The notes beneath the pieces were generated by a model that had not been told where the DNA came from, made no database searches, and was given only the letters and a program-made list of their open reading frames with translations. DNA of 64,000 nucleotides, taken from positions 5,153,485 to 5,217,484 of the forward strand of contig NC_049909.1 in NCBI RefSeq assembly GCF_001411555.2, written 5' to 3'. Each line of letters begins with the position of its first letter. Position 1 is the first letter of the stretch. This document shows positions 34,138 through 46,825 of the stretch, piece after piece. The DNA is from Juglans regia. Its lineage: Eukaryota; Streptophyta; Magnoliopsida; Fagales; Juglandaceae. The position numbers were made by a program, and so were the translations under genes.

Positions 34138-35412
34138 GTGCATAATGTCTCAGGAGAGGTTTTTGAGACAGTGAAGGTCGTTCTTACTTTGAGAACTGGA
34201 AAGGAAGTTCCTCATCCAGAGATGATTATGAACACACAGGCAGTTGCTCCTACACCTGAAGATGTAACAGATACTAATGAAGCTAAAAAAGAACTAGAGG
34301 TAGTGAGACCAGAGTCGAAGAAGCCTGTGAGTGTAGATTTCAAAGCTAGTAGGGGGTATCAACCTGTGGTTCCCTATCCTCAGAGATTGGCAGCTTTCCA
34401 AAAGAATAAATACCACACTGAGATTCAGGAGATTTTCAAGCAAGTAAAGATAAATATTCCACTTTTGGATGCCATACAACAAGTGCCTTCGTATGTAAAA
34501 TTTTTGAAGGACTTGTGCACAGTGAAGAGGAAGCTGAATGTAAAGAAGAAAGCATTCATAACGGAGCAAGTCAGTGCATTGATATTGAGCAAGACTCCTC
34601 AGAAGTTTGGAGATCCAAGCTCTCCCCACATTTCCATTATGATTGGTGAGTCACACATTGGGAAAGCTCTACTTGATTTGGGGAGTAGTGTGAACTTGCT
34701 ACCATTCTCAGTGTATGAGCAGCTGGGATTAGGTGAGTTAAAAAAGACCTCTATCAAGCTACAGTTAGCTGACAGATCAATCAAGGTGCCGAGGGGTATT
34801 GTTGAGAATGTGTTGGTCCAGGTGGACAAATTTTACTACCTAGTGGATTTTGTAGTTCTTGATATGCAGCAGCCAACCACTACTATTTACCAAGCGCCTG
34901 TCATCCTTGGGTGCCCATTCCTTGCTACCTCCAATGCACTGATAAATAGTTGAAGTGGAGTACTGAAACTCACATTCGGGAATATGACATTGGAAATGAA
35001 TGTTTTCAATACTTACAAGATGCCTGGTGATTGCGACGAGTCAGAGGTGCATGCTGTTGAAGTGATTTTAGAGCTTGAAGAAATAAAGAGAGAGGCCTAC
35101 GACAATTCCTGCTTGGCGAATGAGCGAATGAAGGCCTTGCATGACAAGAAGATCCATGACAAACATCTTTTCCCTGATCAGAAAGTGCTTCTCTATAATT
35201 CAAGACTGCATCTTTTTCCCAGGAAGCCGAAATCTCTATGGAAGGGGTTGTACATTGTAAAAGAGGTTCATCCTCACGGCGCGGTAGACATTGTCAATCT
35301 GAAAAATGGTAATTGCTTCACTGTCAACGGACAACGTCTAAAGCTGTTTCTGAAGGTCTTTGATCCACAAGAAGAGATCTCGCTAGTGCAAGGTTCCAGG
35401 GAAGTGTTTTGA
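34138..35412 (+). pseudogene. Element B protease-integrase-tail fusion (second assembled copy)
   Basis: Near-identical to 27927-29201, with the same join. It differs by a TGA at 34951-34953 where the first copy has CGA (28740-28742), a C-to-T change at a CG site that splits the frame into 34138-34953 and 34984-35412. Other scattered substitutions exist (for example Tyr for Cys in NTYKMPGD). If the duplication is an assembly artefact, the two versions are alleles of one locus. Confidence 0.85.
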
Positions 35413-36000
35413 TCTTTTCACCCTTTACAGCTTTCTTTACTTGCATTTTATTTGTTTTTATTTGTTGTTTTGCTTTAATTTTATATTTCATGTTGTTTTT
35501 GTTTTTTGTTATTTTGCTTGATTATTCCTGTGCAGTTTGTTTTCTTTCGTTCGATTCATTGAGGACCATTTCTCTCACTAGTTGGGGGTAGCGTGTGTGC
35601 ACAGACTTAAAACCAAAAAAAAATTGCATTAATGTGATGTGCATTGATACACATATGATTGACACATACTTTATTTCTAGTATTTTGTGAAATCTGAGCA
35701 TCTTGGTAGAGTAGTTGAGCAAAATCGTTTTGTGAAAATTTATTTTCAAGCCTAAGCATAGAGCATTATTTTTATGAATCATATTTTGTTAATGTGTGGT
35801 TTGAAACACCGGGATGCTATACTCATTGAGATGAGACTTGGTGAGATTTTTGTAGAATGAAGGGTAAATTTTGAAGGACATTTTGCACATGCTTACACTT
35901 GTAGTGTTCCTTAGTTACTGTTCACTGATTTAACACAGGAGAAGTAAACTGCAGGACTACCGAGCCATGTTTCAGAAAGGACTACCGAACCATGTTTCAG

Positions 36001-36032
<32 letters not shown>

Positions 36033-36534
36033 AAGGACAAGAAAAAAAGAAAGAGATTTGAAAGAATAGAAAAAGGGGGTAAAGGCAGCTTAATGAACTT
36101 CCCTAAGTAAAAGGCTAGAAAAGGTTACCCAAGACTTTGGGGGTTGAGTGTTCAACCTTTAAAAACAAAGCTGGCATGAAAACTGCTAGTCCATTGGGCT
36201 TTGAGGTAGTTAGAATCAACAATGATTAATCTTAAGGTTGAGAAATCCTATGACAAATCATGAGTAGTAATGAGGAACACAAAACCAGTTTAGCTCCACA
36301 CACACATTTGAGTTCTGAGACATTTGCCTCAATTCCATGTGAAAAAATGTTGAGATAGTCTTGGTGGATATAGCCCCTGGAGTTGAGTAGTAACGTGTCA
36401 CTTTTGTGAGAATTCAGAATTGTGTTTGATTGTTTTTGTTTGGATTTCGATCTTTATGCAATATTCATCTCAATTAATTTTCACTATTTTTCTCAAGGAT
36501 TAGCAAAACGCTACTTGAGGGGTGTGATTGAGCT
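35413..36534 (+). mobile_element. Element B 3' non-coding region (second assembled copy)
   Basis: Matches 29202-30297. The main differences are in the simple-sequence part: a short direct duplication (GGACTACCGA-CCATGTTTCAG, about 35954-36000) and a 30-A run at 36001-36030 against 20 A in the other copy. PPT CTTGAGGGGTG ends at 36534. Confidence 0.75.
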
Positions 36535-37956
36535 GAGTTATTACATATTTTATACATTTAGAACCAATATATTTTATTTATTTCATTACATTATTATTGG
36601 TCTTAGATGGAGAAATGGTTAAGATGAATAAATCTGACTTGTGATTTAAATTGGTTAATAGCATGATTGATGCTTAATTTTATAACTTGTGATTTAATTG
36701 GTTAATGTTATTTCACATGCACAACATATTTTTGATATTCTATTCTTCCTTTTTATTTTATTTATTTTCTAATTTTTATTTATTTATTTTTTATATAGGA
36801 CAAGAAATGTAAAACCAAGAAAATAGAAAAGTCAAAAAGGTTTTTTCTGGCTTCTCTAGAGCCACACATGCACATGGGACCAAGCTATTTTGGGGTTTTG
36901 AGGAAAAGTTGAGTTTTAGCATGTGGGGGCATTTTGGAGTTAGACGGCTGCACAGTTTGGCATTTTGAAAAGTAAAACTCAAGAGACTTTTTATGCATGT
37001 GGGCCTTTTGGCTTTAGGAACGGAACGCCGCACAAAAAGAAAAAAAAAGAAAAGAAAAAAGGAAGGGCTTTTGGCGTAAGAGGCACGAGTTTTATTATTG
37101 GGGATTTTTCGTTTGGAGGCTAGGGACGGAACAACATATTTCTTTTTTTCGAGACGCACACAGCGTCGTTAAAGAACCTTGAAGGGTCCACTGCCGCTGC
37201 CCAGCCTCTTTCACTGCTTTTCATTTTCATCTTCCATTTATTTAGCTTGCTCTTTTCACTTTCTACTATTTATTTAATTTTAGTTTAAAATTTGTGATGT
37301 ATTTTTGAAATATTTGGCTTAGACCTTTGGGCATTTTATTTGCTGTTTATTTACTTGGTGTTATTTATTTTTCTACCTTCTTTAATCTTTCATTTAACAG
37401 TGATAACAATTGCTATGGATTGATATTGAGAATTTGTGATTTGAATACAAGGATAAACTCTAGAATCTTGATTTTGGGGCTTTTCAATTCTCAGTTCGTA
37501 TTTTGTCAATTACTTTCTAATCTAGTTTAGTTCTTAGCTTAGTTTTATTAATCTCTTAGTTCCATTACATACTAGATTAATTAAAGCTTAATTATGACTT
37601 AAATAATTTCAGTTTTATTACTTAATTTTCAGATTAATTAAGATTGTTTAGTTTAGTTGATTCATTGATTGTTAATTTCAATTTGTAAGTCTTTTACATT
37701 TCATTTCGACACTCAAAAATTCAAAAATATGAATCTAGTCCATGACTAGTGCCCTTTTCATTCTCGTTGCACTCTTCCATTCATTGCACATACTACTACT
37801 TTTATTTTCTCTTTATGAATATTTTCACCATTTTAAACGAGTTTAATTTTAAGTAACTTTCCCTGAGGAGACGATCTAGGAATTTAGTCCTAATTATTAC
37901 GCGACATCCTCCTGCACTTGGGATAGCTTTTGTGCTGCTCATTTTTGAGTAAGTCA
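36535..37956 (+). repeat. Element B 3' LTR (second assembled copy)
   Basis: Matches 30298-31718. Ends AAGTCA at 37956 and is followed by GGGGG (37957-37961), which equals the GGGGG before the B 5' LTR and is taken as the target duplication. Confidence 0.87.
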
Positions 37957-38586
37957 GGGGGAGGGGGGTATTTGAAGTTCCATCTACAATTCTTAAAAAA
38001 ATAAAAAAAAAAAACGAGAACTATCCCAAGGTGAACAATGCTGGTGCTAGGATGAAACACTTCTTAGGTATGACTAGAAGAGAATTGTCTGAATCATGAG
38101 TTCATAGATCCACAAGAACTTTGATTGGCTCTGTTGTGAAGATCATATAACAAAGTCACACTTGAACAAAAGGAAATAGTGAACACTTTGCTCACTTCCA
38201 AACTGTTTCATTTGCAAACTAAGACATATGAGAAGTCACATTCTTCTACTAGGGTTACAAAAAGTGCAGTTGGGCATACCTTAATGAACCACATCTTAAT
38301 GGTTTATAAAATGAAAAAAACAAAAAGCGAGAAAGGGACAAAGTAGAGATCTCAATGTTTTTGTAAAAGGCTGCCTATCACCGGGACTTTAATCAAAGAA
38401 AGAAATAAAAAATAAAAAAATAAAGAAGCCTTTCAAAGTGTGATAGCGTAAAAGCCAACAAATCAGTGGTTTTGAATTAAGGACAAGGGTCATTCTTTAA
38501 GATAGTTGTTACTGTGAAATAACCTGGAAGAAGATGGTGTGCAACTCTAATGGCCTAGGAGCAACACTGATCACAGTTTGGAATGT
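37957..38586 (+). mobile_element. Athila A 3' region, second piece
   Basis: Continues A from 12892 through the G-run (GGGGGAGGGGGGTATTTG). It includes a short integrase-tail-like reading (ARMKHFLG, about 38050) and non-coding purine-rich DNA, and stops at AATGT where element C inserted. It continues at 45912. Confidence 0.7.
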
Positions 38587-39889
38587 TGATTACGCCCAAA
38601 CTAGTACGTGGTGTTATAGTATAGTTCAGGGTGTCGATCCACAAAGAGTCGGAAGAAAGACAACAAGACGCAAGCTTAAAAGAAAAGATCAAATTACAAT
38701 ATGACAAGAATCTGAAAATTCTACCTAAAGCACGTAATTAAAATAAGATTAGGGCATGGATAAGAAGGGAAGTAAAGCTTTGGGCTTCTATCAACCGGAT
38801 CTAATACTATAACTTTTTCAATCCAAACAGTATACACAATTAAAAATTATAGCACCAAATTCCTAATTGGAAGATATGACATTATATGCATCTACTTTCT
38901 CAAATTTAATTCTAGAATCTATTCTTCATTTACAAAGCACAATTTTCATATATAAAAATGAATATCAGATCTAAAGAAGACCCTATGTTCATAAACAATA
39001 GTGCAGCAGAAGATCACATCAATGGTATAAAAAGCTTGTTTAAGTCACAATCATATATTCATAATCCTATAATAGCTCAACAAAATCAAACCATAGCAAG
39101 ATTTAATATAGTTGTCTCAAACTTATAATATCCCAAAAAAATGGAGAATTGAATCCTAGAATCTTAAACAATAAAGCTTAACATATGAATTGAAATAAAG
39201 TCAAAATATTTTCACTAATCAATTTCCACCCTAAGCTTTACCCAAGATAAAAATGGAATTTTTTTCTTCTCTAGAATTGTGCCTCCTCATCTCCAAAAAA
39301 CTCTCAATTTCGTGCTAATGAAATATTAATATATGGTAGGAAAGAAACCCCAATGTCTTTCATATTCCCGCATAAAAAATCGCCTAAATTTTAAGACTCA
39401 ACTTGGCAGCTATGTATGCACTTCAAAAGTTTGAATTTGGAACTCCTTACATAGACACATTTCTATCCCTTTAAGTTAGCTTTCCAACGCATTAAGAATC
39501 GTATCAATCGAATATTTGAGTGGAAAGTTATGATTAAAATACTAAAGTATGTACAAATTGTCTTCTAGCAAATTACGGACTGACTTTTTCCCTTGATCCG
39601 AATTACTCTCAAACTCCATCATTATCCTTATTTGAAGAGTCCTACACTCATTGAAAGTTCTTAGGTTGTTCCAACGTCTTACCCACTTGAAAGTCCTTTG
39701 AATTTAACTAGGTTTTGACTTGCTTTTTATAGACACTGAAATTAAACATAAAAATCTACTCAAGAGTATCCCAACACGTAAATAGAAACTCAATTCAATA
39801 ATACACATTAATTCCTATGATTTCTATTCACATTTTATCATTTTAGTCCAATAATAGGGTATTTAGAGTGCACTTTCATACACTCATCA
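38587..39889 (-). repeat. Element C 3' LTR (1303 bp)
   Basis: Pairs with 44584-45911 with many small differences (several percent), so older than the Tekay LTR pair. Partly duplicated at 32340-32987. Confidence 0.87.
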
Positions 39890-41299
39890 CACCCCACAAC
39901 TTGCTTATTGCTAGTCCCTAATAATTTTCATGCCAAAACAACGAAAGAGACCAAAAAAGGCCACCAAGTCACACTTCCCAGATTCACATATCAAAACAAT
40001 CTTAAGAATTCAAAAACCCTATCACAAGCAATCCACCTATAGCAATCCACAGAGCGTGTGTGTGTGTTCCAAACTATATACATCTAACTAGAAGCCCTGA
40101 CACATGCAACATCAAGCGAAAGGTTCAACTCCATAACTCACAGGTATAAAAGTGTTTTGTGTAAGGATTCTCTCCATGGAGTTGACAATGGATGTACACA
40201 CCATCTCATGGAGAATTAGGCAATTATATACAAGCAACAAGCAAACATTGATTTTATAATAGGAACACTAACAAATGAGACTTCCAACACTCTTTCCAAA
40301 AACTTACTTAGGATCAGAACGGTCAAAACAAAAGGTTGTAACGTGGCTTAGGTTTGGGGCTATATGAAAAAAAAAGATGAAAATGATTTAAAAACTTTCA
40401 AGTACATACAAAGGGAATCTTATTAAATATCTCAGTAGACCACACTTCTCACTTGATGTACTCTCCAATTTTTCAGATCATCGAATAATAATGCTTTTCC
40501 TTCTTCTTCCACTTCTCTTTTTCTTTATTTTCTTTTTATTTTTTTAGTAATTGAAAACATCAACAATTTGATGAACAAACACACGCCACTTTGGTATTCT
40601 TACCATTTCTACCCAACCTTGACTTTTTTTTTTTTTTTTTTATTCAAGAGCCCAACACAAAAGAAAGAAAATGCAAATTCCACACCTAGTATACTCTTGG
40701 AAGTAAAAAGGGTAGAAAAATCAGTGTATAGGCTATACTCCAATGTGGAGAGGCTTGGATGATGTGGGCATATGAAAAGAAAAAGCTACATGTGCTTATT
40801 GGCTCAAAGTTGGCTACTAGGGGTCTATGATGGAAAGGGTTAGCTTGGAAGGCTCAAACATTGATGCTAAGTTGACCTTCGTCATATCCCATGTATATCC
40901 ACCATCTTACCACAAACCATGTAATGATATCCTCAAACGAAGTGCCCAATTCAACAGATCAATAAACGCTTATCACAATTTATTGCATTTGTAGGCTCTC
41001 AATCATCTCCAAAACTCACATGAATACTTAAGCAAAAGTGTTCTCTAGCTACATGTGTCAAACCACCATCTTACCACAAAACTTGGATGAATGCATTAGG
41101 GGTTCTGTGAATGCTTCAACAAAAAATGATTATGGTGGGTTTGGTGAATTCACAAAGACGGCTATGATGTTAAAAGGATGCATGTGTAATGCAAATTAAA
41201 AAAAAAATATTGATGCATAAAAATATGCCACAGAGTTCCAACAAGAATTTTAAATACTGAATTTGTGCCACCACCCCCAACTTAAATGAAACACTGTCT
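39890..41299 (-). mobile_element. Element C polypurine tract and 3' non-coding region
   Basis: On the minus strand CAAGTTGTGGGGTG (39903-39890) directly precedes the 3' LTR. The remaining 1.4 kb is A/T-rich with homopolymer and purine/pyrimidine stretches (poly-T near 40627-40642) and no supported gene; the frame 40568-40762 has no recognisable content. Confidence 0.7.
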
Positions 41300-41880
41300 T
41301 CAATGTTTAAGAATCAAATTTGAATGAGGAGTAACTAAAAAGAGTAGAATACACCTGATGAGTGACGTGGGTAGCTCGCTAAGCACCAAAGATGGTAACC
41401 TGCAAACAAATACAAAGAAAATAACAGCAAACAAAAAAGAAAATAAAAATAAAACAAAACAAACAAAACAAATAAAGAAAAACATACCTAAATGGTGTGG
41501 CCAAGGTTGATAAACCGGATCCACAAGTAGAATGTCTTCCACTTCCGAAACTTGTCTATCAATTAATACTTTAAGGCGTTGACCATTTACTTTAAAGATC
41601 CAACCATCCTTAGGAACCTCTATTTCTACCGCCCCATTTGCAAAAACATTCTTCAGTACAAAGGGGTCAGTCCACCTAGACCGAAGTTTTCCTGGCTGCT
41701 TATGGAGTCTAGAATCATATAAGAGCACTCAATCATTAGGCTTAAACGTCCTCCTAATAATATTTTTATCATGAAACACTTTCATTTTAACCTTATAGAT
41801 TGTAAAGTTCTCATAAGCATCATTTCCCAACTCCTCTAACTCGCTCAACTGAAATTTCTTAAGCTTACCTCATTCAATTT
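41300..41880 (-). pseudogene. Element C integrase C-terminal tail
   Basis: Read on the minus strand, KKFQLSELEELGNDAYEN (about 41875-41815) corresponds to [15 protein letters not shown] of A, then after a stop the open frame 41728-41300 gives VLLYDSRLHKQPGKLRSRW-type tail sequence and FKVNGQRLKVL. Upstream of the join, at about 41885, the sequence switches abruptly to the spacer that precedes RT in Athila elements (KNAFLGLGDTSPVS), so RT, RNase H and the integrase core were removed. Confidence 0.8.
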
Positions 41881-42700
41881 CGAAGAAATACTAACAGGAG
41901 AAGTGTCACCTAAGCCAAGAAATGCATTCTTTAAACCCGAGGGCGGTGGTTTCAATTCCAATTTGGGACTCTCCACGCTTGAAGGAATTTGTTTTTCACT
42001 TTTCTTAGGCACTTCTCAAATTTTGGTTGCCAATCCTGTGTTCCATAATCCTAAGTTTCATAAAAAATAGCTCAAATATCAACAACATCAAATGAATCAC
42101 TAATAGTATCAAACTCAAAATTAACAAGGAAATATTCAAGGGGATCAGAATCATGAGTTGTGTGAACTCTCTTGTCTATGAGTGTGTCAATCATGTATGT
42201 TTGTTGGCACTCATCATCCTCCCTGGGCTGTCTACTGATGTGGAATATGTTGACCTCCATGGTCATGTTTCCAAAATATAGTTTGATCATCCCATTCCTA
42301 CAGTTTATAAGTGCATTAGCTGTAGCAAGGAAAGGTCTACCTAATATAAAAGGAATCTTAGAGTCAGACTCAACAACCGACTGAGTGTCCAAAATTAAAA
42401 AATCAACAGGGTAGTAAAACTTGTCAATTTGGATCAAAACATCATCAACTATTCCTCTCGATTCCTTAACTGAACGGTCAGCCAATAGAAGCACAACAGA
42501 AGTGGGCTAGATTTCACCCAAACCAGGCTGCAAATAAATGGAATAAGGTATCAAATTTACACTAACTCATAAATCTAGCAATGCTTGCCCAAACTCATGA
42601 TTTCCAATATTACATGCAATGGTTGGACAACCAAGATCCTTGTATTTAGGAGGAATTCGCTACTCAATTAGAGCACTAACTTGCCTGTCAAGAATGTTGT
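41881..42700 (-). pseudogene. Element C protease region
   Basis: Open frame 42494-42072 contains LADRSVKESRGIVDDVLIQI, DKFYYPVDFLILD and PFILGRPFLATANALINC, the conserved second half of the Athila protease. The first half (42500-42700) is interrupted by stops, although the part corresponding to the LLDLGSSVN active-site area can be traced. After the protease, acidic sequence leads to the pre-RT spacer (about 41990-41885). Confidence 0.8.
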
Positions 42701-42766
42701 CATCTTAACATGGTGCTTCCTCTTAACTGTACCCAAATCTTTGAGAACTTTTGCATAAGTAGGAAC

Positions 42767-44324
42767 TTATTTAATAACATGCAAAAGAGGAAGATTGATC
42801 TTTATCTGCCTTAGGTTCTCCAAGATTTTATTGCTAAAATCCAAATTTCGCATACCAGATTTTAAAACTTGAGGAAATCGTACCTTAACTGGGCTCTTGA
42901 TTACCTCGACTTCCTTGGGCAACTCAGCACTCTCATTACATTGTTTCTCTTCAACATCCTCTGGCTTATCAGTTGTTGGGATGTGTAAGGACTTACCACT
43001 TCGTGTCACAATGACATTAACCTCCTTCAAATTTTCTTGAGCCAAATGTTGACCTTAGGGTGGGGATTGAGTTTCAGAAGGGAACTTGCCACGCTCATTC
43101 ACACTCAAAGTGCTCATCAACTTGGATACTTGGCTCTTTATCTCCTTGTTTTCTTCAACAACCTACATAATCAAATATTCAAACTTTTGATTAGTTTTAC
43201 TCTGTGCCTCAATAAAAGCATGTAAAGTATCTTCTAAGGAGTTCCTAGAAAAAGATGATGCATGATACGGTGTAGGATATGATCTAGGGGGTTCTGCAAA
43301 CTGTTGGTTTTAAGACTTCTAGCTAAAATTGGGGTGATTGCGCCACCACGGATTATAGGTATCAGAGAAATGTGTAAAAGGCTTATTCTACATACATAAG
43401 GCATTACATTGTTCCTCATACATCCCTCTCATCTCAGCAAATGTGGGATACTCTTGGGCGAGGTGATCTACCCCGCCACACAAAATATGGTCCAAAAGAC
43501 TCTGCATGATTAGCCACGTGTGTTGGCTTTAAGTCCTTAGTCTTTAACACATCTAGCTCCCTAATGAGCATCTCAACCTTAGCCTTTAGGCTATCCTCTT
43601 CCCTGAGTTAGTAAATTCCACCACCATTTGGGTTTCCTACAGGTCGTAACTTATTTGTGCTCTCAGTAGCACTAGGTTCAGTCCAAGTGTGAGCTTTTTC
43701 AGCAAGCTCATTAGTGTATTTTATGGCCTCATCAGGATCTTTCTGTAAAAACTCACCATTACACATCATCTCCACAAATTGGCGCTCTCTAAGTGTAAGT
43801 CCCTCATAAAAATAGCTCACTAAATGCCAATTCTCATACCCGTGATGAGGACACATACTCAACAACTCCTTAAATCTATCCCAAGACTGATACAAAGGCT
43901 CACTGTCCTTTTGTGCAAATGTGGAGATTTGCCTTTTTAAAGCATTAGTCTTATGTTGGGAAAAATATTTATTAAAGAAGACCTGAGTCATCTCATTCCA
44001 TGACCCAATAGATCGCGGTCTCAGCGAGTATAGCCAACTCTTAGCTCTATCCTTTAAAGATAAAGGAAAGAACTTAAGTCTCAAAACTTCATCAGTTGCA
44101 TTTTGACTATGAAAAGTCGAAACTACTTCCTCAAACTCCCTAATGTGTACATATGAATCTTCATTTTCCAAGCCATGAAAAGTATGGAGTAACGGTATCA
44201 TCCATTTTTTCAAATCCAGTTGGCGAGTATCACCTAGAAACATGATACATGATGGTATGGCTGCGCATGTAGGGTGGAGGTAATCCTGAAGAGTTCTAGT
44301 GAGTTAATATTCATGTTCACTCAT
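42767..44324 (-). pseudogene. Element C gag
   Basis: Likely starts at ATG 44324 (MSEHEY, then TAA and LTRTLQDYLHPT). The longest open stretch, 44243-43608 (211 codons), has TFHGLENEDSYVHIREFEEV, FPLSLKDRAKSWLYSLRPRS, QSWDRFKELLSMCPHHGYEN and FVEMMCNGEFL, the best-preserved Athila Gag in the window and a useful yardstick for stops in A and B. The nucleocapsid part (about 43480-43300) and the Gln-rich region (43045-42767) follow with frame breaks. Confidence 0.85.
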
Positions 44325-44560
44325 TTCTTCGGGACTAGATGGAATGTCAAATAAAGGATTTAAACAATTTGATTCTGACTCTCGCACATGCCTACAAGCA
44401 AATCTACCCAAGACATCTCTATATATGTGCATGCAAGGTAAAAAAGAACACAACACTAAAAAAAATAAAAATAAAGATGCATTAAGCTAAAAGAGGGAAC
44501 GAAGTTACCGCCTTTATAAACTGCTGAAAAGAAAAACTATCTAGCAATTCTTCTACCGTC

Positions 44561-44577
44561 TCTCGGCAATGGCGCCA
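44561..44577 (-). other. Element C primer-binding site (tRNA-Asp)
   Basis: On the minus strand TGGCGCCATTGCCGAGA, two mismatches from the tRNA-Asp complement, six bases after the 5' LTR. Confidence 0.8.
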
Positions 44578-44583
44578 AAATTC

Positions 44584-45911
44584 TCATTACTCCCAAACTA
44601 GTACGCGGTGCTATAGTATAGTTCAGGGTGTCGATCCACAGGGAGTCAGAAGAAAGACAATAAGACGCGAGCTCAAAAGAAAAGATCAAATTATAATATG
44701 ACAAAAATCTGAAAATTCTACCTAAAGCACGTAATTAAAATGAGATTAGGGCACGGATAAGAAGGCAAGTAAAGCTTTGGGCTTCTATCAACCAGATCAA
44801 ATATTATGACTTTTTCAATCCAAACGATATACACAATTAAAAATTATAGCACCAAATTCCTAATTGAAAGATATGACATTATATTCATCTACTTTCTAAA
44901 ATTTAATTCTAGAATCTATTCTCCCTTTACAAACCGCGGTTTTCATATATAAAAATGAATATTAGATCTAAAGACGACCCTATGTTCATAAACAATAATG
45001 CAGCAGAAGATCACATCAATAGTATGGAAAAGCTTGTTTAAGTCACAATCATATATTCATAATCCTATAGCTCAACAAAATCAAACTATAGCAAGATTTA
45101 ATATAATTGTCTCAAACTTATAATATCCCAAACAAATGGAGAATTGAATCTTATAGAATCTTAAACAATAAAGCTTAACATATGAATTGAAATAAAGTCA
45201 AAATATTTTCCACAATCAATTTCCCTAGGCTTTAGCCAAGATTTAGTTCTCCATAAAAGAACTAAATAATAAAAATGGAATTTTTCTCTTCTCTAGAATT
45301 GTGCCTCCTCCTATCCAAAAAACTCTCAATCTCGTGCTAATAAAATACTTATAAATGGTAGGAAAGAAACCCTAATGTCTTTCATATTCCCGCATACAAA
45401 ATCGCGTAAATTTTAGGACTCATCTTGGCAGCCACGTATGTGCTTCAGGAGTTTGAATTTGGAAATTCTTATTAGAGATAACTTTGTAGCCCTTTAAGAT
45501 ATATTTCTATTGCATCAAGAATCATATTAATCCAATATTTGAACAGAAAGTTATGATCCAAATACTAAAGTATGTACAGGCTATCTTCTAGCAAATTTTG
45601 GATTGGCTTTTTTCTCTTGATCCAAATTACTCTCAAACCCCATCATTATCCTTATTTGAAGAGTCCTACACTCATTGAAAGTTCTTAGGTTTTTCCAACG
45701 TCTTGCCCACTTGAAAGTCCTTCGAATTTGATTGGATTTTGACTTGTTTTTTTATAGACTCTGAAATTAAACATAAAAGTCTACTCAGGAGTATCCCAAC
45801 ATAAATCGAAACTCAATTCAAGAATACAGATTAATTCCTACGATTTCTATTCACTTTTTATCATTTACTCCAATAATAGGGTATTTAGAGTACACTTTCA
45901 TACACTCATCA
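44584..45911 (-). repeat. Element C 5' LTR (1328 bp)
   Basis: Pairs with 38587-39889. In element orientation it starts TGATGAGTGTATG at 45911; the other edge reads GTAATGA, one base changed from the expected GTAATCA. Confidence 0.87.
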
Positions 45912-46115
45912 GATGTGCAACTACATTATTGGTTTCCTTTACATAAGTATTTTTATATTACATGAAGTTCTGAAAAGAGGAACAAATCTGAACTATGGAA
46001 TTAATGACCTATGTTTTTGACAAGTTCTCAGCTGGGAAAACCTTTGAAGGGAGAATTCCTCATCTTTTGTTTATCGCTCATTTGCTAAGGGTCTAGTAAA
46101 AAACTAGTTGGGGGT
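45912..46115 (+). mobile_element. Athila A 3' region, last piece, with polypurine tract
   Basis: Continues A after element C. Ends AACTAGTTGGGGGT (about 46102-46115), a purine-rich primer-like tract directly before the LTR start TGTGATTAAG. Confidence 0.65.
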
Positions 46116-46825
46116 TGTGATTAAGTGGAAATAATATGAAAATTAAGCATGAAAATTAAGGTTTTGTTTAGAAAATGAGTACATATGCCTCTTTACACAA
46201 TAAGTTTACAACAAAGACACCACAAGGTCAAAATGGGAAATACATTTACAAAATCAATATCTGCCACTTACCTCACACACTCACTCGACACTTAGAGAAA
46301 AAAAGGGAAATCCTCTCTAACCCGTAACCCCCTTGATGGAAGAGTAATTTAGTGACCTAGGTCAAGCGGAACCTTTGGGCAGTAGGGTTTTAATTGGGAG
46401 TTTTGATTTCTTCTCGGTTTTAACTTGTATTCTCCATAAATTTCTGTCATTCTTATAGACACTAGGATCAGGGTTTCTCTGCGTCTTCTTTGATCCATTG
46501 TTGATTGAAGGCACGATGAATGCTTAAGGGATACAGACCCTAAACTTGAGTTGTATGTTGATTGTCAGTTTGATGTGAAATTTGTTGAGATTATTCAGTA
46601 AATGTTTTGTTAGTGTTTTAATCATATACATCATCCAAATGCTTTTATCATGACTAATAGCATTTGATAGTAATTGAGGAATGCAAAACTCCCATAAAAT
46701 CATCTGTGTAAAGGAAACCCGAAGCCTAGGTAATCATTTTGAAAAGGGTTTTAGAATATTGGTTTTGAGTTTTAAAACTTGTTCTTTTTTATCAATACAA
46801 AGAGTTCAATTTCTTTAGCTTTTTT
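46116..46825 (+). repeat. Athila A 3' LTR, 3'-truncated
   Basis: Starts TGTGATTAAGTGG after the purine tract; 46378-46825 matches 6256-6715 of the 5' LTR. The homology stops at a T-run near 46820 and unrelated sequence follows. Confidence 0.7.

Larger units (their letters stand above)
38587..45911 (-). mobile_element. Athila-type non-autonomous element C, minus strand
   Basis: LTRs 38587-39889 (3') and 44584-45911 (5'), in element orientation starting TGATGAGTGTATG and ending GTAATCA. tRNA-Asp PBS at 44561-44577, gag and protease in reverse, an integrase tail, and PPT at 39890-39903. Flanks AATGT (38582-38586) and GATGT (45912-45916) are a target duplication with one change. RT, RNase H and the integrase core are absent. 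It lies in the 3' non-coding region of A, opposite to A and B in direction. Confidence 0.87.
6256..46825 (+). mobile_element. Athila-lineage retrotransposon A (interrupted by B and C)
   Basis: It consists of a 5' LTR part (6256-7012), a tRNA-Asp PBS (7019), gag, protease, RT, RNase H, integrase (7261-12600) and 3' non-coding DNA in three pieces (12601-12892, 37957-38586, 45912-46115), ending in a purine tract and a 3' LTR (46116-46825). The shared LTR segment is 6256-6715 against 46378-46825. The 5' LTR lacks its first ~265 bp and the 3' LTR its last ~290 bp, so no target duplication can be read. No env-like ORF, which some Athila elements carry, is visible. All genes are broken. Confidence 0.82.

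Noticed and set aside
33088..39234. A genuine 6.2-kb tandem duplication of element B and its surroundings
   Set aside because: The copies overlap exactly from contig end to contig end around a 100-N gap, which an assembly artefact explains better.
41853..41875. GTAAGC...TTCAG at the element C deletion join, read as an intron
   Set aside because: About 20 nt is far too short for a plant intron; it is a chance GT-AG pair at the breakpoint.
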